13,549 bases of DNA. It comes from Chloroflexota bacterium. GTDB lineage: Bacteria; Chloroflexota; Anaerolineae; UBA4142. The position numbers and the translations under genes are program-made. The notes under the pieces were generated by a model. That model did no database searches. It was not told the origin of the DNA and saw only the letters and a list, made by a program, of their open reading frames with translations. Position 1 is the first letter of the stretch; every line of letters starts with the position of its first letter. Positions 6,741 through 13,294 of the stretch are shown in pieces. Where the stretch lies: contig JACQGS010000138.1 of assembly GCA_016199405.1 (NCBI GenBank), positions 1-13,549 of the forward strand, read 5' to 3'.

Positions 6741-7322
6741 CTACTCAGCGTTTCGCGCCTTTTGCATTCTTGCGCGCTTTCGCGTTTTTCGTGCCGCGAT
6801 ATACTTCAACTCGCGCAACTTTGCCATCACCTTCGCTGCGCTCTGCTCCGGCGTTTCTTTGTCGCTTTCGATCACCACTTCGGGATTCAGCGGCGGCTCG
6901 TACGGATCGTCCACACCGGTGAAGTTTTTGATTTCGCCCGCGAGCGCCTTTTTGTACAACCCTTTCACGTCGCGCTCCGCAAGCACTTCTATCGGCGCGC
7001 GGCAGTACACCTCCACAAAGCGCCCGCCGACGCGCGCGCGATTCTCGTCACGCACCGCGCGATACGGCGAAATCGCCGCGGCAATCGCGACCACGTCGTT
7101 GCGCGTCAGCAGTTCGCATACGAAGCCGATGCGGCGAATGTTCGTATCACGATCCTCTTTGCTAAAGCCCAGCCCTTTCGATAAATTCTCGCGCACCACG
7201 TCACCGTCGAGCACTTCGACTTTGAAGCCGCGCGCGCGTAATTCTTTTTCAACGAGGCGCGAGACGGTGGTCTTGCCCGCGCCGGAAAGACCGGTGAACC
7301 AGAGGGTGAAACCGTTTGACAA
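6741..7322 (-). CDS. cysC: Adenylylsulfate (APS) kinase
   Basis: 193 residues. It phosphorylates APS to PAPS with ATP in the cytoplasm, the second step of sulfate activation. Visible motifs: Walker A GLSGAGKTT (11-19), DGD (39-41), GFSKEDRDTNIRRIGFV (52-68), the SPYR loop (85-88), GLYKKA and the lid motif FTGVDDPYEPP (134-144). These are the full set of APS kinase signatures, and the length is normal apart from a basic tail at about 178-193. The start is TTG 7322: the codon two before it is a stop, so no upstream start is possible. GGGGGT lies 6 bases upstream. It follows the sat-phosphodiesterase gene, which supplies APS, across a 76-base gap filled with repeats. Confidence 0.95.
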   Translation of the reverse strand: MSNGFTLWFTGLSGAGKTTVSRLVEKELRARGFKVEVLDGDVVRENLSKGLGFSKEDRDTNIRRIGFVCELLTRNDVVAIAAAISPYRAVRDENRARVGGRFVEVYCRAPIEVLAERDVKGLYKKALAGEIKNFTGVDDPYEPPLNPEVVIESDKETPEQSAAKVMAKLRELKYIAARKTRKRARMQKARNAE

Positions 7323-7398
7323 TAATTACCCCCAAAAAAGTATGTGCGTATGTGGGTATGAGAGTTTTTTACCCCCATACTCTCGCACTCACGCACTC
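7323..7398. repeat. Repeat-filled gap between phosphodiesterase stop and cysC start
   Basis: Two tracts of one GT-rich type face each other. TATGTGCGTATGTGGGTATG (7341-7360) is on the plus strand. On the minus strand a related GTGAGAGTGCGTGAGTGCG run (about 7399-7380) continues into GAGAGTATGGGGG. The plus tract resembles 5991-6021 near the oxidoreductase start. The TGA stop of the fused gene (7401-7399) lies at the edge of the tract. Confidence 0.55.
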
Positions 7399-10020
7399 TC
7401 ACACGCGAATCACCTTCCCAATCATATCACTCGGCACTGGCATCCCAAATTCATTCAGCACCGTCGGCGCAATGTCGTACAAATCGAGCTCCTTCAGTTC
7501 CCTTCCACCGAGATTGCGCTTGGGGTCATAATAAATGAACATGCCCATCTGCGCGTGATTAGCGTCGTCGGGTCCGGTGTCGTTCTCAAACGTATGCAGC
7601 GCGTTCAAGCCGAGCGAGCCGACGCCGCGCCAATACAGATCGCCCCAGATCACAATGAGATCGGGTGCGATATTTTTCGTTGCCCGATAAATTTTTTCTG
7701 GCTTGAGCACGCGCGTTGCCAGCGGCTTGCCGGTGTGATCGCGAATCGCGGAAATCTTTGCGATCAATTCGTCGCGCACGCGCTCGTACTGATCGCGCGG
7801 AATGACGCCGTTCGGCTCGCGCCCCTGCACGTTCAGAAAGACGCGCGAGTAATAGCCGCCTTCGCCCCACGCGCGCGTTTTCGACCAATTGATTTTCGCT
7901 TTCGTCAGTGGAATCACGCTAGTCGGCTTTTCATCCAAAACCAAAAATCCTTCGCTAACTAACCATTCGTTTATGGCGACCCCGCCGTCCATCTTTTTCG
8001 CGCCGTGATCGCTCATCACGATCACACTCGTGTTGTCGTCAATCAGTTCGAGCACGCCGCCGATTTGTTTATCGAGCCAAATGTAGTAATCGTGAATCGA
8101 GTTGATGAGCGCGTTGCCGGGTTCGTGCTTGATATGCGTCGGGTCGTGATATTTCCAAAAGCCGTGATGCAAACGATCCACGCCAATCTCGACCGACATC
8201 AAAAAATCCCAATCCTTTTCTTTCGTCAGATAGCGAATGACGTTGAAATGCCCCTCGGTCATCTCGTAGAGTTTTTGCAAAAGCCACGGCTTATCGTCGG
8301 TGCGAAAGTTCGGCACGTCCACCATATAGTTCGGCGCGACGCGGAGGATTTCATCGCGCAAAGAATCGGGATATGTGAATTTGGAATCCGTGCTCGGTGA
8401 AAGAAAACAGCCGATCATTCCGCCGCTCACCGGTTTCGGCGGAAACGACGGCGGCACGCCGAGCAAGTACGAATTTTTTCCGGCGCGCCCGAGATAATCC
8501 CACACCGCTGGCTCATTCACCGAGCGCGAGTTCGCAATCGAAAGTTTTTCGTACGAGTAATCCGCGCGATTGCGAAAACCATAAATGCCCAATTGCCCCG
8601 GATCTTTGGAGGTCATCGAGCACATCCACGCCGGCACGGTGATTGGCGGCGTGACGCTATTCAATTCGCCCCAAACACCTTTGGAGATTAGAGATTGGAG
8701 GTTAGGGAGTTCGGCGCGGTACTTGTGGAAGACGAGAGACGGTTCGGCGCAGTCGAGTCCAATGATCAAGACCCGCTTGCGCGCCGGTGACGAGTGACCC
8801 TTCGCTTCGCTCAGGGCAGGCTTTGCGACTTGAGACTTGGGACTTGGAACTTGGGACTTTTGCATTCCCTGCATCAACACCCGCGCGACTTCCGGTCTGG
8901 TGTATTCCGCCGGCAACGTCTCGCCGCGCGCAAGCATCTCCCGCACTTGCGTGCCGCTCAAAATCAAATGATCCGCGTCGCTGTGCGGGCAAGTTTTCGA
9001 AGAAACAATCGAGCCGCACTTGCGGCAATAAAAGGTGTTCTCGAACATCAGCGGCGCGATGCCGATTTCTGCCGGCGTGAATTCATCGAAAATTTTTTGC
9101 GCATCGTACGTGCCGTAATAATTGCCGACGCCGGCGTGATCGCGCCCAACGATCATGTGCGTGCATCCATAGTTCTTGCGGCAGAGCGCGTGAAAGATCG
9201 CTTCGCGCGGACCGGCGTAACGCATCGCCGCTGGAAAAACGCCCAGCACGACGCGCTCGGGCGGATAGTAATCGCGCAAGAGTTCTTGATACGAGCGCAT
9301 CCGCACGTCCGCCGGAATATCGCTCGCCTGCGTCTCGCCAACGAGCGGATGCAACAACAAGCCGTCGCAAATTTCAAGCGCGGTCTTTTGAATGTGCTCG
9401 TGCGCGCGATGAATGGGGTTACGCGTTTGAAACGCGACGATGCGTTTCCAGCCGCGCGCGGCGAAAATTTTGCGCATCTCCAGCGGCGTGTGGCGAAATT
9501 CGAGAAACTCGCGGTTCGCCGGCAAATCCATCACGGACACATCGCCGGCGAGACAAACATCGCCTTGCTTAAAGACGCGCGCGACGCCGGGATGCTTTTC
9601 GTCCGTCGTGCGATAGACGTTCTGCGCCTCGCGCGTTTTGTCGTACGCGAATTTTTCCGCGACCTGCAACAGCGCGAGCACGCGCCCGTCTTGCGCCAGC
9701 ACGATTTCTTCGCCGACGTGGAGCGTGTCCGCGATTTCGCGCGTGACCGCGAGCGTGATCGGAATGCTCCATACGAGACCATTCGCGAGCCGCATTGCTT
9801 CGACGACCGAATCGTAATCACGCTTGCCCATAAAGCCGGTCAGCGGCGACAGCGCGCCAACCGCGAGCATTTCGAGATCCGCGAGATTCGTCGCGGTCAA
9901 TTCGATTTTTTTCAAACGCGCGGCGCGTTCCAACGCGGCATCGCGTTCTTCGCCACGCAACATTCGATCCACCAACACGCCGCCATGCGGCGCGATTTCA
10001 CCGATGTAATTTTCGGACAT
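7399..10020 (-). CDS. sat: Fused ATP sulfurylase and alkaline-phosphatase-superfamily phosphodiesterase
   Basis: 873 residues in one open frame. Residues 1-386 are a full-length ATP sulfurylase, which makes APS from ATP and sulfate: QTRNPIHRAHEHI (198-210), MRYAGPREAI, GRDHAGVG (292-299), a Cys/His metal-binding set CRKC...CPH (332-346), and the usual ending near YTRPEVARVL. Residues 417-873 are a type I phosphodiesterase/nucleotide pyrophosphatase: Asp423 (LIIGLDCAEP), probable nucleophile Thr461 (PPITVPAW), VDRLHHGFW (614-622), MSDHGA (669-674) and His822 (NHAQMG). The domains are joined by about 30 residues written by repeat DNA. Both keep their expected active-site residues. The start ATG 10020 has GGAG just upstream and a strong promoter. 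The phosphodiesterase substrate is unknown. An in-frame ATG at codon 383 or 386 could also start a separate phosphodiesterase. Confidence 0.9.
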   Translation of the reverse strand: MSENYIGEIAPHGGVLVDRMLRGEERDAALERAARLKKIELTATNLADLEMLAVGALSPLTGFMGKRDYDSVVEAMRLANGLVWSIPITLAVTREIADTLHVGEEIVLAQDGRVLALLQVAEKFAYDKTREAQNVYRTTDEKHPGVARVFKQGDVCLAGDVSVMDLPANREFLEFRHTPLEMRKIFAARGWKRIVAFQTRNPIHRAHEHIQKTALEICDGLLLHPLVGETQASDIPADVRMRSYQELLRDYYPPERVVLGVFPAAMRYAGPREAIFHALCRKNYGCTHMIVGRDHAGVGNYYGTYDAQKIFDEFTPAEIGIAPLMFENTFYCRKCGSIVSSKTCPHSDADHLILSGTQVREMLARGETLPAEYTRPEVARVLMQGMQKSQVPSPKSQVAKPALSEAKGHSSPARKRVLIIGLDCAEPSLVFHKYRAELPNLQSLISKGVWGELNSVTPPITVPAWMCSMTSKDPGQLGIYGFRNRADYSYEKLSIANSRSVNEPAVWDYLGRAGKNSYLLGVPPSFPPKPVSGGMIGCFLSPSTDSKFTYPDSLRDEILRVAPNYMVDVPNFRTDDKPWLLQKLYEMTEGHFNVIRYLTKEKDWDFLMSVEIGVDRLHHGFWKYHDPTHIKHEPGNALINSIHDYYIWLDKQIGGVLELIDDNTSVIVMSDHGAKKMDGGVAINEWLVSEGFLVLDEKPTSVIPLTKAKINWSKTRAWGEGGYYSRVFLNVQGREPNGVIPRDQYERVRDELIAKISAIRDHTGKPLATRVLKPEKIYRATKNIAPDLIVIWGDLYWRGVGSLGLNALHTFENDTGPDDANHAQMGMFIYYDPKRNLGGRELKELDLYDIAPTVLNEFGMPVPSDMIGKVIRV
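8681..8709. repeat. 'GGAGATTAGAGATTGG' low-complexity tract inside the phosphodiesterase domain
   Basis: The run reads GGAGATTAGAGATTGGAGG and then GTTAGGGAG. In the gene's frame it encodes LPNLQSLISKG (about residues 438-448). A degenerate relative (GGAGTTTCGAGGTTAGATAG) lies in the 913-residue gene at about 11903-11922. The encoded peptide still fits the family, which often has LPNL here, so the tract may be partly native. Confidence 0.4.
8796..8863. repeat. Composite repeat forming the linker of the sat-phosphodiesterase fusion
   Basis: First part: CCTTCGCTTCGCTCAGGGC then AGGCTT (8799-8823). Second part: TTGCGACTTGAGACTTGG and further ACTTGG units (8823-8863). The same two parts in the same order and orientation occur at 11136-11182. 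In minus-strand frame it reads QKSQVPSPKSQV then AKPALSEAKG, residues with no place in either enzyme family. Confidence 0.85.
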
Positions 10021-10055
10021 TCAACTCCAGGATTCAATCCGTCATTCCGAGCCCG

Positions 10056-10081
10056 CTTTGCGCGCTCGCAGACACGCAAAG
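10056..10081 (-). promoter_or_regulatory. Hairpin in the sat 5' leader, within repeat-like DNA
   Basis: CTTTGCG (10081-10075) pairs with CGCAAAG (10062-10056) near the predicted transcript start. The surrounding TCATTCCGAGCCCGC resembles a common interspersed repeat type. It may only be repeat structure; no known riboswitch fold was recognised. Confidence 0.35.
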
Positions 10082-10083
10082 GG

Positions 10084-10112
10084 ATTATAGCATATCGCAG
10101 AATCGACGCCAA
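10084..10112 (-). promoter_or_regulatory. Strong sigma-70-type promoter of the sat run
   Basis: On the minus strand, TTGGCG (10112-10107), a 17-base spacer and a perfect TATAAT (10089-10084). Predicted transcript start is near 10077, giving a leader of about 57 bases. The -35 box lies 10 bases from that of the divergent plus-strand promoter. Confidence 0.75.
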
Positions 10113-10122
10113 AGAAACGCGC

Positions 10123-10151
10123 TTGACAGATTCCGCATGCGCGAATATCGT
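10123..10151 (+). promoter_or_regulatory. Promoter for the F420-type oxidoreductase, predicting a leaderless message
   Basis: Perfect TTGACA (10123-10128), a 17-base spacer and TATCGT (10146-10151). The expected transcript start, about 7 bases after the -10 box, falls on ATG 10158. This argues for 10158 as the start codon: the earlier ATG at 10137 lies between the two promoter boxes. Confidence 0.65.
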
Positions 10152-10157
10152 GCGGAT

Positions 10158-10490
10158 ATGGGAGAGGAACAGTATCTGTATCTCACCACGACGGGCCGCA
10201 AAACCGGCTTGCCGCGCGAGATCGAGATTTGGTTTGTCGAAGCAGAGGGGAAATATTACATTCTCGCGGAGCATCGGCATAAGGCGCAGTGGGTGAAGAA
10301 CATTCAGACGAATCCGCGCGTGCGCGTCCGCGTCGGCGCGCGTGAATTTGCTGCGACCGCGCGGGTACTCGATGCCGAACGCGATCGTGACGCATTCCGT
10401 CGCGCCCAAGCATTGGAGAAAGAAAAATACGGATGGGGCACGGGACTGCCGGTAGAAATTGTGGCGGATAGAATTCGGGACTCGGATTAA
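10158..10490 (+). CDS. F420-dependent nitroreductase-family (DDN-like, PF04075) oxidoreductase
   Basis: 110 residues from ATG 10158. YLYLTTTGRKTGLPREIEIWF (about 6-26, quoted in part as LTTTGRKTGLPREIEIWF) is the signature opening of deazaflavin (F420)-dependent reductases, followed by KYYILAEH, WVKNIQTNPRVRVRVG and an RDAFRRA helix. Members are split-barrel proteins that use or bind reduced F420 to reduce quinones, nitro compounds or other substrates. The length is near that of the short members. It is the only plus-strand gene and is divergent from sat, with promoters back to back. Its substrate is unknown. Its presence implies the host makes F420. The C-terminal end merges with low-complexity DNA (GGATTAACGCGG) near the stop. 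Confidence 0.88.
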   Translation: MGEEQYLYLTTTGRKTGLPREIEIWFVEAEGKYYILAEHRHKAQWVKNIQTNPRVRVRVGAREFAATARVLDAERDRDAFRRAQALEKEKYGWGTGLPVEIVADRIRDSD

Positions 10491-10549
10491 CGCGGAAAAA
10501 ACCGGATTGTTTTTTTGTTCGCAGCAAATTGCGGGCTCTATGGGTCGTC

Positions 10550-13291
10550 CTACCGGACCGCGATCCACTCCACTGCGGCCGCGACATTTGGCTCCATCGC
10601 GCCAATGCCCACCACGATCTGCGCGGGCATCACTTCATTCGCGTATTCGTTTGCAGTTCCATTCGCTGCCCCTTTCACGCCGATGATCGCATACGACCAG
10701 CGGAACTTGCCGCGCAAATCCTGCATCGCGCCAATGGATTGCAACGCGCTGACCGCCTCTCCCGTCAAACTACGCGATGCCTCATCGCGCACCGCGACGG
10801 CAACGATTTTCCCGTCCGGGATTTGCGCGATGAACTGCGCGAGCCGCGCGGATTCCGCCGCCGACGCGAACGTATCGAACGCCGCGCGCGCTTCCACCGC
10901 GCCGGTCTGCGCATTCAGCACGACGAGGTTGTAACCGCGCGAATTCGGTGACGCGTCCACGCCGTTCACAAAAATATGCGCGGAATCGCCGACCTCGCTC
11001 CCCGCGCTGTACGCGACAATGGACGCCGGCGACGTGATGCCGGTCTTGCCAATTTCAAAACCGGCTTCACGCACGTTTGCAACGGGCACAAGTGAATCAA
11101 ACCGAAATATTATCGCACTCATCCCTGCTTGCCATCCTTCGACTCCGCTCAGGAAAGGCTTGTCACCTGCGACCTGACACTTGTACTCGCTCCAACCCAT
11201 TTGCATTTGCATCGCGCACGCGTCGCGCGCGTTCACGCGCACGACGACCCGCTGATTCGGCATCGGCGCAAACGCGCGGAATGAAAACGTCGCGTCGCGC
11301 GGCGCGTCCATTCGCCAAAATATTTTTGCTTCGCGCCGCGTCGCCCAGATTTTTTCGCCCAGCGCGCCCCAGCCCTCGCCGAAATACATTCGCGCGAGCG
11401 GATCGCTCGGGCGAATTTGCGCGGGGAGCGACGCGGTCGTCGTCACGCGATAGCCGGTAATATCGCCTTGCTCGTCCGTCACGTCGGTGAATTTCGTCAC
11501 CGGCAAAATATTTTCGATGTACGCGCGCGCGGCATCGAGCGTGGGGCGGTTGTCCGGCGCGCGCGGCGAATGCCACACGACGTACTGGACACCGAAAAAT
11601 CGCAAAACTTGCGCGGCAAGTTCTTGATCGCGCGCGCGGGTTGCATCGTCGAGCGTATGCCCGGTTTCCGCCGCGATGAGCGAGTTGATGACGGGCATTT
11701 CGGTGAAATATTGAAATTTGAATTCCGGATTACGCGACGTGTTGCCGCCTAGAATCGGATGCTGATGGATCGTCTGATAAAACTGCGCGAACATCATCGC
11801 TTGGTCGAGCGTGCCCGTCATTCGGAAACCATTGCGCCACGCGAGCGGAACTTCGAGCACAGAAAAGTCGGATCGGTCTGCCGCGATTGTGTGATAAAGT
11901 TTGGGAGTTTCGAGGTTAGATAGAGGAAGTGGAATGGAGAGATGCTCGAAGAGAAGCAATGTCACAAGTCCCAAGTAACCGGTCGCAAATAAAGAACGTG
12001 CAACTTGCGGCTTGCGACCTGCGACCCATGAAAATACCCACATCAGTCCGTACCCCACCATCACCGCGAGTGCGAGCGTCGTCATCACGCTCCAGCGGCT
12101 TGGATAGCGATTGCCTTTGATGAATGGAATTTCCAAAAGCCAATTGAAGGGCAATAACGGCGAATCGAGAACGGGCGCGCCGTTCACGCGCAGAATGGGT
12201 CCGAAAGAAAGCAAAAGCAAAATCCCAAACCCCAAACCCCAAATGCGCGAGCGCGGCACGCGCCACAGCGCGATCAGCGCGCAGAAAATCGCGGCGTAGC
12301 CGAGATAGGCAAAATTGGTGTATGCAAAATGAAATTGCGCTTGCAGATTGCCGAACAGCGGGTGCAATTGGCTTGGCACGAAAAGTCCGAGCGCATCGGT
12401 GGAAAAGACATTGGCAAAGCCCAGCCCGCGCTGAAAAAAATCGCCTTCGGTTTGCAGATCGGAAATCTGCGCGACGAGAATCGGCGCCATGGGGATGAGG
12501 AAAACAAGCGCGGCAATCGCGAGCGCAAAAATTGTAGGGGCGACCCTCGTGGTCGCCCAATGTTTCCAAGTGTCAGCGACGCGGCGAGTGTGGATCACCC
12601 AATAGATCAAATAAATCGCGGTGAAGATGATGAGAAACGACGCGTGAATAAATTCGCTTAGAGATTGCAGTAAAAGAAAGAGCCCCAACAATCCGCCGAG
12701 TCGGACGGATGCGCGTGTATCTGTCGTCTGTCGTCTGCTGTCTGTCGTCTTCAGAAGAAACAAAACGTAAAACGGAATCCACTGTGTACTCGCGATGTTG
12801 AATTGCCCGAGCGCGGCGTAGAGCATTTTGTTCGACGAGAACGCGTACAGCGCGCCGGCGGCGAAGGCGGAAAGCGTTTGTAGGGGCGGGTCTTGTCCCC
12901 GCCCTTCACGTTGCAGCAAGTATTTCACCAGCAGATACGCGCCAAATCCGCCCACCGCGAACGAGAACAACACATTTACATTCGCCGCGACGATGAGGTT
13001 GATCGCGTATTGAAAAGGAATCGAGAGAAAAGCGTTGAGGTAGGTCAGCGTGTAGTACGAAAGATTTAGCCCGATCGGATAAAACAGATAATCGGTGTAG
13101 ATCGGGCTGATGTTGAGATTGATGATCGCGTGCGGAACCCACCACAGATTCCATGCGAGCGCGGGATCGTCACTGCCATCGCCGGGGACGTGCGTAGTGA
13201 AATTGAGAATGAGGGGAAAGGTGAGGAGAATCGCGAGAATAAAATACGCGGCAAGCGCAATCGCGTCCGCGCGATATTTCTGCGAGAACAT
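10550..13291 (-). CDS. Polytopic membrane protein (YfhO/GT-C-like) with C-terminal ILEI/FAM3-type domain
   Basis: 913 residues. Residues 1-450 hold about ten or more transmembrane helices. The first outer loop carries GDGSDDPALAWNLWW (about 37-51) and YTDYLFYPIGLNLSYY, like YfhO and GT-C glycosyltransferase-type proteins with an acidic first loop. Residues 460-760 are a large extracytoplasmic region (ILGGNTSRNPEF, FFGVQYVVWH, a beta-sandwich-like stretch). Residues 766-897 match the ILEI/FAM3 (GG) domain: FVNGVDASPNSRGYNLVVLN, FDTFAS, RLAQFIAQIP, DEASRSLTGEAVSALQSIGA and AIIGVKGAANG. In POMGNT1 this fold binds sugars, so a glycan role is plausible. The start at 13291 lies 3 bases after the tdk stop. 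Several repeat tracts are translated as part of it, mostly in loops. Substrate unknown. Confidence 0.85.
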   Translation of the reverse strand: MFSQKYRADAIALAAYFILAILLTFPLILNFTTHVPGDGSDDPALAWNLWWVPHAIINLNISPIYTDYLFYPIGLNLSYYTLTYLNAFLSIPFQYAINLIVAANVNVLFSFAVGGFGAYLLVKYLLQREGRGQDPPLQTLSAFAAGALYAFSSNKMLYAALGQFNIASTQWIPFYVLFLLKTTDSRRQTTDTRASVRLGGLLGLFLLLQSLSEFIHASFLIIFTAIYLIYWVIHTRRVADTWKHWATTRVAPTIFALAIAALVFLIPMAPILVAQISDLQTEGDFFQRGLGFANVFSTDALGLFVPSQLHPLFGNLQAQFHFAYTNFAYLGYAAIFCALIALWRVPRSRIWGLGFGILLLLSFGPILRVNGAPVLDSPLLPFNWLLEIPFIKGNRYPSRWSVMTTLALAVMVGYGLMWVFSWVAGRKPQVARSLFATGYLGLVTLLLFEHLSIPLPLSNLETPKLYHTIAADRSDFSVLEVPLAWRNGFRMTGTLDQAMMFAQFYQTIHQHPILGGNTSRNPEFKFQYFTEMPVINSLIAAETGHTLDDATRARDQELAAQVLRFFGVQYVVWHSPRAPDNRPTLDAARAYIENILPVTKFTDVTDEQGDITGYRVTTTASLPAQIRPSDPLARMYFGEGWGALGEKIWATRREAKIFWRMDAPRDATFSFRAFAPMPNQRVVVRVNARDACAMQMQMGWSEYKCQVAGDKPFLSGVEGWQAGMSAIIFRFDSLVPVANVREAGFEIGKTGITSPASIVAYSAGSEVGDSAHIFVNGVDASPNSRGYNLVVLNAQTGAVEARAAFDTFASAAESARLAQFIAQIPDGKIVAVAVRDEASRSLTGEAVSALQSIGAMQDLRGKFRWSYAIIGVKGAANGTANEYANEVMPAQIVVGIGAMEPNVAAAVEWIAVR
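11136..11182. repeat. Second copy of the composite repeat, inside the 913-residue gene
   Basis: CCTTCGACTCCGCTCAGGA then AAGGCTTGTCACCTGCGACCTG (quoted as separate pieces), the same order as at 8796-8863. It encodes CQVAGDKPFLSGVEG (about residues 705-719) in the extracytoplasmic part. Confidence 0.8.
11961..12030. repeat. Facing 'TTGCGACCTGCGAC' repeats inside the membrane protein gene
   Basis: One tract (ACAAGTCCCAAGTAACCGG then TCGCAA, 11964-11988) and an opposite tract (CAACTTGCGGCTTGCGACC then TGCGACC, 12001-12027) face each other. In the gene they encode VAGRKPQVARSLFATGYLGLV (about 423-443, here described in outline), which covers a loop and the first part of a transmembrane helix. 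Confidence 0.7.
12221..12244. repeat. 'CCCAAACCCCAAACC' tract inside the membrane protein gene
   Basis: AATCCCAAACCCCAAACCCC followed by AAAT, on the minus strand GGGTTTGGGGTTTGGG. It encodes WGLGFGILL (about residues 351-359), part of a transmembrane helix. Confidence 0.5.
12533..12558. repeat. 26-base 'TGTAGGGGCG' hairpin repeat, copy 1
   Basis: Begins TGTAGGGGCG and contains an 8-bp stem GGGCGACC/GGTCGCCC with loop CTCGT. It encodes part of ATTRVAPT (about 246-253) in the membrane protein. Same length and same first ten bases as the copy at 12879-12904. Confidence 0.8.
12717..12752. repeat. 'CTGTCGTCTGTCGTCTG' tandem-like tract inside the membrane protein gene
   Basis: Imperfect repeats of CTGTCGT from 12720 to about 12750. 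They encode the hydrophilic KTTDSRRQTTDTR (about residues 181-193), a loop between two transmembrane helices. Confidence 0.7.
12879..12904. repeat. 26-base 'TGTAGGGGCG' hairpin repeat, copy 2
   Basis: Begins TGTAGGGGCG and contains a 7-bp stem GGGCGGG/CCCGCCC with loop TCTTGTC. It encodes EGRGQDPPLQT (about 129-139), a loop of the membrane protein. Confidence 0.8.
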
Positions 13292-13294
13292 GGG

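Noticed and set aside
6505..7962. 485-residue plus-strand open frame
   Set aside because: Opposite cysC, the nuclease-like gene and part of the phosphodiesterase, all of which have clear family motifs; no recognisable domain.
8770..8800. Separate start codon for the phosphodiesterase at its domain boundary
   Set aside because: No ATG or GTG in frame is found there; the only nearby TTG lies inside the first conserved strand. The nearest ATGs are codons 383 and 386, before the repeat.
8794..10296. 500-residue plus-strand open frame
   Set aside because: Lies opposite the sat-phosphodiesterase gene; composition is Arg/Ala/His-rich with no family motif, as expected from a shadow of GC-rich codons.
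10496..10516. Bidirectional terminator between the converging reductase and membrane protein genes
   Set aside because: AAAAAAC/GTTTTTT can pair and a 7-T run is present, but the stem has only one G-C pair; too weak to call.
9912..10568. 218-residue minus-strand open frame over the F420 reductase
   Set aside because: Overlaps the sat start, both promoters and the whole reductase gene, whose plus-strand product has the clear LTTTGRKTG signature.
12533..12904. CRISPR array
   Set aside because: Only two related units, 346 bases apart, inside a coding gene; spacing and number do not fit an array.
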